From assembly GCF_014170335.1 (NCBI RefSeq), contig NZ_LZZS01000033.1, forward strand, positions 1-64,000: a stretch of DNA of 64,000 nt, read 5' to 3'. Below are positions 1 to 7,689 of this stretch, one piece after another. A program made the translations under genes and the position numbers. Source of the DNA: Achromobacter sp. UMC46. GTDB taxonomy: Bacteria > Pseudomonadota > Gammaproteobacteria > Burkholderiales > Burkholderiaceae_B. The notes below the pieces were generated by a model. The model saw only the letters and a list, made by a program, of their open reading frames with translations. It did not search any database and had not been told where the DNA came from. The first letter of the stretch is position 1, and every line of letters starts with the position of its first letter.

Positions 1-921
1 AGGGGTGGGGGGTTTGCGTTTTGCCATTTTGCCGGCCTGATGGATCAGGTTATAGAGCTGTTGGGCGGCGGGCGCCAGGGGGCGGCCGCGCCGGGCGATC
101 AGGCCCAGGGTGCGCGTCACGCGCGGGTGCTCCAATTTGACGCTCGTCAACGTAGCGTGGCCGGCAAGCGGCATGGCCAGCTGCGGCACGGCGGCAACCC
201 CCAGGCCGGCTTCCACCAGGCCCAGCAGCGTCATGACGTGGCTGACCTCGAAAGCGCTGACCGTGCGCTTGCCGCTCTTGGCGAGCGCATCGTCGATCAG
301 CAGGCGGTTGCCGCTTTCCTTGGCCACCGTCATGAAGCGTTCCTGCGACAGGGCTTCCCAGGACACGCTGCGGCGGCTGGCCAGCGGATGGTCGCGGCGC
401 ACCGCCAGGACGAAGTCTTCGCGCAGCACCGCCTTGAAATCCACATCGGGCTCCTGGGTGCCGAAGAAACTGATGCCGAAGTCGGCGCGGCCGGTCACCA
501 CGCTGTTCAGCACGGTATTGGCGGTTTCGTCGATGATGCGCACGCGGATGCGCGGGAAGCGTTCGGCGTAGTCGCGGATGACCGAGGGCAGGAAGTAATA
601 GGCGACGGATGGCACGCAGGCCACGGTGACCAGGCCGCCTCGCTGCGCAGCCAGGTCGCCGATGCTGAGCACGGCGCTTTCCAGCTCGTCGATGGCGGTG
701 CGGGCGCGTTCCAGGAACACGCGGCCGACCTGCGTCAGGGCCACGCGCCGGGTCGTGCGTTCCAGCAGGCGGGCGCCCAGGATGCTTTCCAGCTTGTCGA
801 TGCGGCGGCTGAGCGCCGGCTGCGACAGGTGCAGGTCGTCGGCAGCGGCGCGAAAGCTGGCGCGTTCCGCCACGGCGACGAACGCCTGCAATTCCTGCAA
901 ATCGAAATTGATGCGTGCCAT
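1..921 (-). CDS. LysR-type transcriptional regulator (C-terminus beyond window edge)
   Basis: Cytoplasmic DNA-binding regulator of the LysR family. The frame opens at ATG 921 and is still open at base 1, giving 307 codons, so only the last few residues can be missing from a family that is usually about 300 aa. Residues about 10-45 form the winged helix-turn-helix (AFVAVAERASF, then LSQPALSRRIDKLE). The rest is the periplasmic-binding-like effector domain. It is divergent from the PrpF-type tautomerase gene with a 52-bp gap, the usual LysR-target arrangement, so it probably controls the tautomerase and Bug receptor genes. The gap contains TTGcaattCAA, a short inverted repeat compatible with a LysR site. 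The effector is unknown. A long open frame on the same strand that spans the neighbouring gene is a shadow. Confidence 0.9.
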   Translation of the reverse strand, partial: MARINFDLQELQAFVAVAERASFRAAADDLHLSQPALSRRIDKLESILGARLLERTTRRVALTQVGRVFLERARTAIDELESAVLSIGDLAAQRGGLVTVACVPSVAYYFLPSVIRDYAERFPRIRVRIIDETANTVLNSVVTGRADFGISFFGTQEPDVDFKAVLREDFVLAVRRDHPLASRRSVSWEALSQERFMTVAKESGNRLLIDDALAKSGKRTVSAFEVSHVMTLLGLVEAGLGVAAVPQLAMPLAGHATLTSVKLEHPRVTRTLGLIARRGRPLAPAAQQLYNLIHQAGKMAKRKPPTP

Positions 922-973
922 GCATTAATCCATCCGTAAGTTGCAATTCAAATAGTAGCCGTACCGACGCAGA

Positions 974-2098
974 ATGGCTTCCATGGAAACCGTAATCCCT
1001 TGCGTACTGATGCGCGGCGGCACGTCGCGCGGCCCTTTCTTCCTGGGCGGCTGGCTGCCGGCCGACCCGGCCGAACGAGACCGGCTGCTGCTGCTCGCCA
1101 TGGGCTCGCCCCACGCCTTGCAGGTCGATGGCCTGGGCGGCGGCAACACGCTGACCAGCAAAGTGGCCATCGTGTCGCGCTCGACCCGCCCCGGCTGCGA
1201 TATCGACTATCTGTTCGCGCAGGTGTCGGTGGACCGCGCCACGGTCGACACCCGGCCCAATTGCGGCAACATGCTGTCGGGCGCGGCGCCGTTCGCCATC
1301 GACGAAGGCCTGATCGCGGCGCGCGACGGCGTGACCCCGGTGCGGGTCCACAACGTCAACACCGGCGCGGTGATCGAAGCCGTGGTGCAGACGCCGGGCG
1401 GCCGCTTGACCTACGAAGGCGATGCCCGCATCGACGGCGTGCCGGGCACGGCGGCGCCCGTGCGGTTGAATTTCCTGGACGCCTGGGGCGCCGTCACCGG
1501 CCAGCTGTTCCCGACCGGGCTGCGGCAGGAACAGGTGGACGGGGTGGCGGTGACGCTGATCGACGCCGCCATGCCGATGGTGCTGATGCGCGCCAGCGAT
1601 TTCGGCCTGCGCGGCGACGAAACGCCCGCGCAGCTGGACGGCAACGCTGTCTTGCTGGAACGCATGGAGCGCATCCGCCTCCAGGCGGGCCTGCGCATGG
1701 GCCTGGGCGACGTGTCCGGCAGCGTCATTCCCAAGCCCGTGCTGGTGGCGTCCGCCGACACGCCGGGCGGGCTGGCGCTGCGCTCGCGCTATTTCACGCC
1801 GCGCGCCTGCCATCGGGCCCATGCGGCGACCGGCGCCGTGGGCGTGGCCAGCGCCTTCCTGATGGCGGGCACCGTGGCGCACAACTGCGGCGGCCCGCCC
1901 GTGCTGCCCGGCTTCCGCACGGTGCGCATCGAACATCCCTCCGGCGCCATGGACATCGATGTCGAACTGGACCCTGACGGCGGCGTGGTGCGCGCCGCGG
2001 GTCTGGTGCGAACCGCGCGCAAGATCATGAAAGGGCTGCTGTACGTTCCCGGCCACTACGTCCTGGCGGGCGCCGAGGCGGTGCGCGCCGTTGCTTAG
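974..2098 (+). CDS. PrpF-family protein (4-oxalomesaconate tautomerase-like)
   Basis: A 374-aa protein of the PrpF/DapF-like fold, a family that includes AcnD-accessory PrpF and the 4-oxalomesaconate tautomerase GalD; both move a double bond or proton in unsaturated tri-/dicarboxylates. Family signatures visible are the N-terminal CVLMRGGTSRG, the GGGNTLTSKVAIV segment, PNCGNMLSGAAPFA near residue 97, and the C-terminal half with HRAHAATGAVGVASAF. Length fits the family (about 350-390 aa). The start at 974 has no strong Shine-Dalgarno; an in-frame ATG at 983 is an alternative. A Bug-type receptor follows 59 bp downstream and a LysR gene is divergent. This suggests catabolism of an aromatic or tricarboxylic acid, but the substrate cannot be read from the sequence. 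Confidence 0.85.
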   Translation: MASMETVIPCVLMRGGTSRGPFFLGGWLPADPAERDRLLLLAMGSPHALQVDGLGGGNTLTSKVAIVSRSTRPGCDIDYLFAQVSVDRATVDTRPNCGNMLSGAAPFAIDEGLIAARDGVTPVRVHNVNTGAVIEAVVQTPGGRLTYEGDARIDGVPGTAAPVRLNFLDAWGAVTGQLFPTGLRQEQVDGVAVTLIDAAMPMVLMRASDFGLRGDETPAQLDGNAVLLERMERIRLQAGLRMGLGDVSGSVIPKPVLVASADTPGGLALRSRYFTPRACHRAHAATGAVGVASAFLMAGTVAHNCGGPPVLPGFRTVRIEHPSGAMDIDVELDPDGGVVRAAGLVRTARKIMKGLLYVPGHYVLAGAEAVRAVA

Positions 2099-2157
2099 CG
2101 AAGCGGCCCGTCAAGAGGCCGCCATCCATGAAGATTCCTCGAATCAGGAGACAAACC

Positions 2158-3129
2158 ATGAAACCCTACCCGATCAAGACGGTCTGCGCCGCAGCCCTGT
2201 TGCTGGCGCTGGGCGCCGGCGCGGCGCACGCCGCTTATCCCGAACGCGCGATCACGCTGATCGTGCCCACCGCCGCGGGCGGCGGCAACGATGTGCTGGC
2301 CCGCGTGGTCGGGCAGAAGGTCGGCGAACTGCTGGGCCAGACCGTCATTGTCGTGAACAAGCCCGGCGCGCAGGGGGCGATCGCGTCCGACTACGTCGCG
2401 CGCCAGCCCGCCGACGGCTACACGCTGATGCTGGGCTACATCGGCACGCACGGCATCAATCCGGCCATGCAGAAGCTGAACTACGACCCCGTCAAGGACT
2501 TCACGCCCATCGGCATGGTGGCCGATTCGCCCACCATCATGGTCGTGTCCACCCGCATTCCCGTGCATGACGTGGCGGGCCTGGTGAAGTACGGCCATGA
2601 CAACCCGGATGCCTTGAGCTTCGCGTCGGCGGGGCCGGGCACCGCGCCGGCGATTGCGGGCGAACTGTTCAACCAGGCCACCGGCACGCAAATGCTGGAT
2701 GTGCCCTACAAAGGGTCGGCGCCGGCTTTGACGGACACGCTGTCGGGCATCACGCAGGTGATGTTCCCCAGCCTGTTCAGCGTTTACCCGCACCTGAAGT
2801 CCGGCATGATCCAGGCGCTGGCGGTGGCGGGGCCCTCGCGCACGGCGGCCTTGCCGGACCTGCCTACGCTGGCCGAAGCTGGCGTGCCGGGCGTGGACGT
2901 TCCGCAGTGGTACGCCATCTTCGCACCGGCCAAGGCCGACCCGGCCGTCGTGGCCCGCCTGAACACGGCGTTGAACCAGGCTTTGGCGGATCCCGCGGTC
3001 GTGAAGAAGATCGGCGAGCAGGGCGCTGAAGTCCGGCGCAGCACGCCGGCCGAATTGGGCGCCTTCGTCCAAAGCGAAGCCGTCCGTTGGAAGCAACTGG
3101 CGGCCAAGCGGCAGTTGGCGGCGCGGTAG
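2158..3129 (+). CDS. Bug-family (TctC-like) substrate-binding protein
   Basis: Periplasmic solute-binding protein of the tripartite tricarboxylate transporter family, greatly expanded in Bordetella and relatives. 323 aa from ATG 2158, chosen because AGGAGA lies 7 bases upstream; an in-frame ATG at 2128 lacks a comparable site. Residues 1-24 are a Sec signal peptide ending AAHA. Mature features include YPERAITLIVPTAAGGGNDV at the N-terminus, the family's ligand-loop region, and DVPYKGSAPALTD mid-protein. No TctA/TctB membrane subunits are adjacent, which is common for these orphan receptors. Position after the tautomerase gene suggests it binds a carboxylate handled by that enzyme (inference). 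Confidence 0.9.
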   Translation: MKPYPIKTVCAAALLLALGAGAAHAAYPERAITLIVPTAAGGGNDVLARVVGQKVGELLGQTVIVVNKPGAQGAIASDYVARQPADGYTLMLGYIGTHGINPAMQKLNYDPVKDFTPIGMVADSPTIMVVSTRIPVHDVAGLVKYGHDNPDALSFASAGPGTAPAIAGELFNQATGTQMLDVPYKGSAPALTDTLSGITQVMFPSLFSVYPHLKSGMIQALAVAGPSRTAALPDLPTLAEAGVPGVDVPQWYAIFAPAKADPAVVARLNTALNQALADPAVVKKIGEQGAEVRRSTPAELGAFVQSEAVRWKQLAAKRQLAAR

Positions 3130-3169
3130 GCGGTTTGCCACAACCTTGCCACAACCCCGCCTCAGCGGT

Positions 3170-4549
3170 TCAGACCGTCGGCAGGATCCCCAAGGCGTCC
3201 GCATCAAAACGCTTCAGATTGGGAAACACCAGCTCCAGCTCGTCGCGGCCGGCGCCGAACCAGGCGCCCAGCGACGCGCCCAGCTGGTCCACCGCCAGCG
3301 TCGGCAGCAGGCGGCCGTTGTCGACGAAGCCCGGGCCATCCAAGGCGATCTCGGGATGGGTGCCGTAATAGCGGCCGCCATTGACTGCGCCGCCCAGCAC
3401 CAGATGATGCGAACCCCAGCCGTGGTCCGAGCCGTTGCCGTTGGAACCCAGCGTGCGGCCGAACTCGGACGCGGTGAACGTCGTGACCTGATCCGCCACG
3501 CCCAGTGCCGACAGCGCCTGCTGGAACACGGCCAACGATTGCCCCAGTTCCCGCAGCAAGGCAGGATGGGTGTCGTTCAGGCCGGTGTGGTTGTCGTAGC
3601 CGTTCTGCGATACGAAGAACACCTGGCGCCGCGCGCCCAGGGCTTGGCGCGCGCCGATGATGCGCGCCACGATCTTCAGTTGCTGCGCCAGCGGTGAATT
3701 GAAATCCCCCGGCACCGCCACATCGGCCAGCGCGGCGCGTAATTGGGTATCGGCATTGATGGACTGCCCGGCGATGCGCGAGAGCTCGCGTTCCATCAGG
3801 TGTTCGCGCGGTTGCGTGATCAGCTCGCGCAGCAGGGCGGTGCAGGCACTGGAACCGTACATGTCGCGGTATAGCAGCTCGATCGGCGTCGATCCGTTGA
3901 TGCCCACCCGATAGCCCGCGACCTTGCGGCCGGCCAGCAGCACCGTGCTGCCGCCCGCCGTGATGCCGGTGAACGTGCGTTGCGCATTGGCGCCGGCGAA
4001 CAGGTCGGTCAAGCGGCCGCCCCAACCGGATGCGGCGCCTTCCGGCGCCAGCGCCTGCCAATACGATTGCTGGTCGTTGTGGGAAAACAGCTTGGGCGGC
4101 AACGGCACGCGGGCGCCGATGTAGTCCGCCTTGGTCGTCGGCGCCATCAGCGGGCCCACGTTCAGCACCACCGCCATCCGGCCGTCTTCGTACAACGGCG
4201 CCAGCGGCGCCAGCGCGGGCGCCAGGGCGAACTGGGCGCCGCCCGCGGCGGGCGTCTTGCCGCGCAAGGCCGTGGCGCGCAAGGCGTCGCGGGGCAGGGC
4301 GATATCGCCACGGGCGGCGGCATAGGCGCGATAGGCGGCGGCGTCGAAGGGCACCACCGTGTTGTAGGGGTCATTGCCGCCATACAGGAACACGCAGACC
4401 AGCGCCTTGTACGACGGCGGCGCCGATTGCGCGGCGGCCGCGCCCAGCGCCGCCAGGTTCAAGGCCAGCGGCGCGGCGGCGCCCGTGGCGCCCAATGCGC
4501 AGGCGCGCAACAGAAAGGCGCGGCGGCGGGTATCGTGGGATCGCGTCAC
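3170..4549 (-). CDS. DUF1501 protein with Tat signal peptide
   Basis: 459-aa member of the DUF1501 family, sulfatase-like exported proteins of unknown biochemical role. Residues 1-41 form a twin-arginine signal: TRRRAFLL followed by an alanine-rich hydrophobic stretch ending AAAAQS. Further family features are YGGNDPYNTVVPFD, DNHTGLNDTHPALL, FTASEFGRTLGSNGNGSDHG and the late GGRYYGTHPEIALDGPG. Translation starts at a GTG that overlaps the stop of the upstream DUF1800 gene (GTGA), so the two are translationally coupled. DUF1800-DUF1501 pairs recur widely in bacteria (established), and the pairing implies a joint exported function, but I assign no reaction. Confidence 0.88.
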   Translation of the reverse strand: MTRSHDTRRRAFLLRACALGATGAAAPLALNLAALGAAAAQSAPPSYKALVCVFLYGGNDPYNTVVPFDAAAYRAYAAARGDIALPRDALRATALRGKTPAAGGAQFALAPALAPLAPLYEDGRMAVVLNVGPLMAPTTKADYIGARVPLPPKLFSHNDQQSYWQALAPEGAASGWGGRLTDLFAGANAQRTFTGITAGGSTVLLAGRKVAGYRVGINGSTPIELLYRDMYGSSACTALLRELITQPREHLMERELSRIAGQSINADTQLRAALADVAVPGDFNSPLAQQLKIVARIIGARQALGARRQVFFVSQNGYDNHTGLNDTHPALLRELGQSLAVFQQALSALGVADQVTTFTASEFGRTLGSNGNGSDHGWGSHHLVLGGAVNGGRYYGTHPEIALDGPGFVDNGRLLPTLAVDQLGASLGAWFGAGRDELELVFPNLKRFDADALGILPTV

Positions 4550-6060
4550 TTCTGCACCAGATATTCAGGGGTGGCGGCGACCAGCAGGATGGCGGCCCGC
4601 ACCCGGTCGCGCGGGCGGCTGGCGGGCAGGGTGGCCACGGCCTCTGCGATGGCGCCGGCCGTTTGCGCGCTGAACGCGTCGCCTGCCAGCAGCAGCGCCA
4701 CGCGTCCGACCAGCGCCTGCGGATCATGCGCCAGCGCGATCTCCGGCGCGTACGAGGTCTGCAGGTCTTCCCAGCCCCGGTCGGCATAAATGGCCAGGAA
4801 GTTCAGGTAGCCGGCGATGCTGGTCTCGTCCGTGATCTGCAGCTCTGGCGCCACCAGATGCCGCCGGGCCAGCTCCGTCACGGGCGGCGTATACCGGGGG
4901 CGGAAGAAGTTGAAGACCGTGGCGGACCGCATGGGGCTCTGCGCCAGCCGTATCGTGTTGTCAGTCGTGTCGGGCATGGCCCACGCGCCATTGGTGGAGG
5001 TGGCGCCGAAGGCCCTCGCCCATCCGGAAAAGCGCAGGATGGGTTCGCGCACCTTGCCCCAGCCCGGATCCGCCAGGTCGGGGTTGCGCGCCTCGGGGTC
5101 CAGCAGGATGGCGCGCACCACCGCCTTCAAGTTTCCGCGCGCGCCGCCGCCGTCGTCCTCGAACGCCGCAGACACGCGGCCGACATAGGCGGGGCTGGGG
5201 TTGCTGGTCACCAGCCGCTGGATCAGCTGCATGCCGATGAATGGGCCGACGTTCGGATGCGCGCAAATGACGTCCATGGCGCGCTTCAATGACAAGTTTC
5301 CGTCGGTGCCTGGCGGGATCACGGCGCCCAGGAAACGCTTCTCGGCCATCGAATGCAGTGCGTTGTTCAGCGCCATTGGCCGCCGGTGGAATTCCACATC
5401 GGTTTCCGGCCCGTTGATGTCCCACCCTGTGAACACCTTGGCCAGCCCTTGCACGTCGGCGTTGGTGTACGTTTCGACCGGCGCGCCGTTCACGTGCCTG
5501 ACCGTGCCGTCCGGTTCAAGCGCCAGCAGGCCGATGCTGAACAGCTGCATGACTTCGCGCGCGTAGTTTTCGTCGGGGTGGCGTCCGCTCTTGGGGTCTT
5601 CCTTGCGGTTGCCGCGATAGGTCAGCATGCAACCCATCGACAGGTTGCGTGTGACGGCGGTCAGCAGCGCCTGATAGTCGCCTAGCGCGTGCTCGGCCAG
5701 CAGGTCCATGAAGCCGGCGGCGCCGAACAGCGGCCAGGACGCCGTGATGGATTGCACCCCCACGACGAAGATTTCGGACAGCGCGAACGCCACGCGCGTG
5801 CGCACCTGGTCGTCCGCGCTGATGAACTTGCGCCACAGCGTCGATTCCAGGGGCGCGTTGATGCCGTTGCCTTTGAAGGCCTCGGTGTTCTTTCTCTGAT
5901 GCAGCAGCCAGTCGAAATGGGTCTGCGAAGGCGGCATCGCCAACTGCGCGTCCAGCCACGCCGCGTACCCATCGCGCACCACGGCGTCGATCTGGGACGG
6001 CGTGGGCCCGAAGGTGGCTTGCGCCAGAAAGCGCGACGCCTGGCCGGGGGTGACGGTCAT
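4546..6060 (-). CDS. DUF1800 family protein
   Basis: 504-aa protein of the DUF1800 family, paired here as elsewhere with DUF1501. Typical sequence includes ARFLAQATFGPT-like SRFLAQATFGPTPSQID at the N-terminus, DENYAREVMQLFSIGL near residue 160, VFTGWD, and HPNVGPFIGMQLIQRLVTSNPSP. No signal peptide is visible at the N-terminus. An in-frame TAG lies 10 codons upstream without an intervening start, so a longer exported form is unlikely. The Shine-Dalgarno GAGAGG sits inside one arm of a 17-18-bp inverted repeat (6064-6143). First gene of a two-gene operon with the DUF1501 gene. Confidence 0.87.
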   Translation of the reverse strand: MTVTPGQASRFLAQATFGPTPSQIDAVVRDGYAAWLDAQLAMPPSQTHFDWLLHQRKNTEAFKGNGINAPLESTLWRKFISADDQVRTRVAFALSEIFVVGVQSITASWPLFGAAGFMDLLAEHALGDYQALLTAVTRNLSMGCMLTYRGNRKEDPKSGRHPDENYAREVMQLFSIGLLALEPDGTVRHVNGAPVETYTNADVQGLAKVFTGWDINGPETDVEFHRRPMALNNALHSMAEKRFLGAVIPPGTDGNLSLKRAMDVICAHPNVGPFIGMQLIQRLVTSNPSPAYVGRVSAAFEDDGGGARGNLKAVVRAILLDPEARNPDLADPGWGKVREPILRFSGWARAFGATSTNGAWAMPDTTDNTIRLAQSPMRSATVFNFFRPRYTPPVTELARRHLVAPELQITDETSIAGYLNFLAIYADRGWEDLQTSYAPEIALAHDPQALVGRVALLLAGDAFSAQTAGAIAEAVATLPASRPRDRVRAAILLVAATPEYLVQK

Positions 6061-6063
6061 CGC

Positions 6064-6143
6064 AAGCCTCTCGTCGAATGCGAAAACCTACGGTACTAAA
6101 AGCGCGGGGCGGCCTTCAATACCGTCATTCGGACGAGAGGCTT
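6064..6143. repeat. Long inverted repeat covering the DUF1800 ribosome-binding site
   Basis: Arms 6064-6080 and 6126-6143 are reverse complements over 17 bases with a single one-base bulge. A second inner pair, ACGGTA at 6090-6095 and TACCGT at 6120-6125, lies inside. On the minus strand the 3' arm contains the GAGAGG ribosome-binding site of the DUF1800 gene, whose ATG is at 6060. A transcript carrying both arms could hide that site. The element also lies 19 bases past the stop of the SDR gene, so it could end or protect that transcript. There is no U-tract, so a classical intrinsic terminator is less likely. Confidence 0.7.
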
Positions 6144-6161
6144 AGTCCAAAAGCATGAGAA

Positions 6162-6866
6162 TCAGACCGAGCGCGTGATGCCGCCGTCGATGCGGATGTT
6201 CTGCCCGGTGATGTAGGACGACGCGTCGGACGCCAGGAACGCGATCAGGTCGGCTACTTCGTCGGCGGTGCCGTAGCGGCCCATCGGGATGCGCACCCGG
6301 CGGTCGTCCTTTTCCGGCAGGCTGTCGATGAAGCCCGGCAGAACGTTGTTCATCCGCACGTTGTGCTCGGCGTATTCGTCCGAAAACACCTTGGTGAAGG
6401 CGGCCAGGCCGGCACGGAATACGCCGGACGTCGGGAACAGCGCTTCGGGCTCGAAGGTGGCGTAGGTGGAGATATTGACGATGGCGCCCGACTTCTGCGC
6501 TTTCATCACCGGCGCGACCAGGCGCGTGATGCGCACCACGTTCAGCAGATAGAACTCCATGCCCAGATGCCAGTCGTCGTCGCTGATTTCCAGCAGCGGG
6601 CCTTTCGGGCCGTGGCCGGCGCTGTTGACCACGGCATCCACGCGGCCCCATTTCTGCAGGGTGGTTTCCACCAGGCGGGCGAGATCCTCCGGCGAACGGT
6701 TCGAACCGGTGACACCCAGTCCGCCCAACTCCTGCGCCAGCGCTTCGCCCTTGCCCGACGAAGACAAGATGGCCACGCGGTACCCGTCGGCCGACAGCTT
6801 GCGCGCCGCCGCGGCGCCCATGCCGCTGCCGCCCGCCGTCACGATCGCTACTTTTTCCGTGCTCAT
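6162..6866 (-). CDS. Short-chain dehydrogenase/reductase-fold protein with atypical active site
   Basis: 234-aa Rossmann-fold protein of the SDR superfamily. Start ATG 6866 is supported by AAAGGAG 8 bases upstream. The nucleotide-binding motif AGGSGMG (residues 11-17), NSAG at 81-84 and the C-terminal ITGQNIRIDGGI are normal. The catalytic YxxxK is not: the aligned segment reads S147-G-V-F-R151, and the usual catalytic serine is T134 (NIST). The fold and NAD(P) site therefore look intact while the canonical Tyr/Lys pair is absent. The gene lies between the DUF1800 operon and azurin, on the same strand as both, and is separated from azurin by large palindromes. Substrate unknown. Confidence 0.85.
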   Translation of the reverse strand: MSTEKVAIVTAGGSGMGAAAARKLSADGYRVAILSSSGKGEALAQELGGLGVTGSNRSPEDLARLVETTLQKWGRVDAVVNSAGHGPKGPLLEISDDDWHLGMEFYLLNVVRITRLVAPVMKAQKSGAIVNISTYATFEPEALFPTSGVFRAGLAAFTKVFSDEYAEHNVRMNNVLPGFIDSLPEKDDRRVRIPMGRYGTADEVADLIAFLASDASSYITGQNIRIDGGITRSV

Positions 6867-6968
6867 GCCTGCTCCTTTGCGTTGTCGAGGAGGGGGCATT
6901 GTAGGGGGGCGGATCGCGGCGCGGGCGGGTTCCCGCGTTGGCGGCAGGGGCGCCGCGAAGCCGTTTGC

Positions 6969-7056
6969 GCCTGCCATGGAAACGGGCTCCGGGACCCTGG
7001 CGGACCAGGGGCGCGGAGCCCGTGCAGGCAAAGCGGCGGGGCGGCATGCCGCCCCG
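6969..7056. repeat. Stacked perfect palindromes behind azurin
   Basis: Several exact inverted repeats lie between the azurin stop and the SDR gene. CGGGGCGGCATGCCGCCCCG at 7037-7056 is a perfect 20-bp palindrome starting 6 bases after the azurin stop. ACGGGCTCCG at 6982-6991 pairs with CGGAGCCCGT at 7014-7023, enclosing CCCTGG/CCAGGG at 6995-7000 and 7005-7010. The stem can be extended by GCCTGC 6969-6974 with GCAGGC 7024-7029. The transcript of azurin would end in these stem-loops. None is followed by a run of U, so they may act as 3' stabilisers or Rho-associated ends rather than an intrinsic terminator. Confidence 0.7.
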
Positions 7057-7061
7057 AGCGG

Positions 7062-7514
7062 TCAGTCGACCAGCTTCAGCGTGCCCTTCATCAGCGCGAA
7101 GTGGCCGGGGAACGAGCAGAAGAAGGTGTAGTCCGTGCCGGCGGCAAGCTTGCTGACGTCGAACGTGACGGAATCCGTCTGTCCGCCGCCGATGACCTTG
7201 GTGTGGGCGATGACGCGGGCGTCGTCTTTCTTGACGTAGTCGTTGTCCAGGCCGGCGGCCATGCCGTCGTTCACGGCGCCTTGCATGTCGGCGGTGGTGG
7301 TCAGGACCCAGTTGTGGCCCATGACGTTCTTCGCCAGGGTGCCGGGGTGCTTCAGGTTCACGGTGAACTGCTTGCAGCTCTTGCTGACCGTGATTTCCTT
7401 CTTGTCGAACTGCATCTGGTCGTTGCCAGCGATATCGATCGAGCAATCGGCAGCCAGGACCGGGGCCGATGCGACAGCGAGGACCGCCGCGACGCAGAGT
7501 TTCTTGAACACCAT
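7062..7514 (-). CDS. azu: Azurin, periplasmic blue copper protein
   Basis: Small periplasmic type-1 copper electron carrier. 150 aa from ATG 7514, preferred because GGAGG lies 7 bases upstream; the ATG at 7520 sits almost on top of that site. Residues 1-21 are a signal peptide ending VLA, leaving a 129-aa mature protein starting [11 protein letters not shown]. Copper ligands are all present in mature numbering: G45-H46 (MGHNW), C112 (FFCSF), H117 and M121, plus the C3-C26 disulfide pair. Azurin accepts electrons from periplasmic dehydrogenases or cytochromes. The gene upstream on the same strand encodes a PQQ-type sugar dehydrogenase, a possible donor. Confidence 0.97.
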   Translation of the reverse strand: MVFKKLCVAAVLAVASAPVLAADCSIDIAGNDQMQFDKKEITVSKSCKQFTVNLKHPGTLAKNVMGHNWVLTTTADMQGAVNDGMAAGLDNDYVKKDDARVIAHTKVIGGGQTDSVTFDVSKLAAGTDYTFFCSFPGHFALMKGTLKLVD

Positions 7515-7555
7515 ATTCATGCCTCCAATATTTCGAGGGGAGCGGAATTTCCGGG

Positions 7556-7572
7556 CCAGCGCTGCGCGCTGG
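7556..7572. promoter_or_regulatory. 7-bp inverted repeat upstream of azurin
   Basis: CCAGCGC TGC GCGCTGG is a perfect inverted repeat 41 bases upstream of the azurin start. It could be an operator or a leader hairpin; no regulator can be named from the sequence. Confidence 0.3.
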
Positions 7573-7689
7573 GGACCGGCGATACGACATTCTCGCCTCA
7601 CTGTACGCCAGAATGCGCAACGCGACCTGCAAGGCGTTTGACCGAACGCAAGCGCCGGCTATTACGTCGCGCCGGCCGGCCCGGGAACG

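Noticed and set aside
50-2056. A 668-codon open frame on the minus strand across the LysR and PrpF-type genes
   Set aside because: It is a shadow: the composition is Arg/His/Gly-rich with no family features, and the true LysR and tautomerase frames explain the DNA. Similar long shadows in this GC-rich window (for example opposite fdsA and secDF) were discarded for the same reason.
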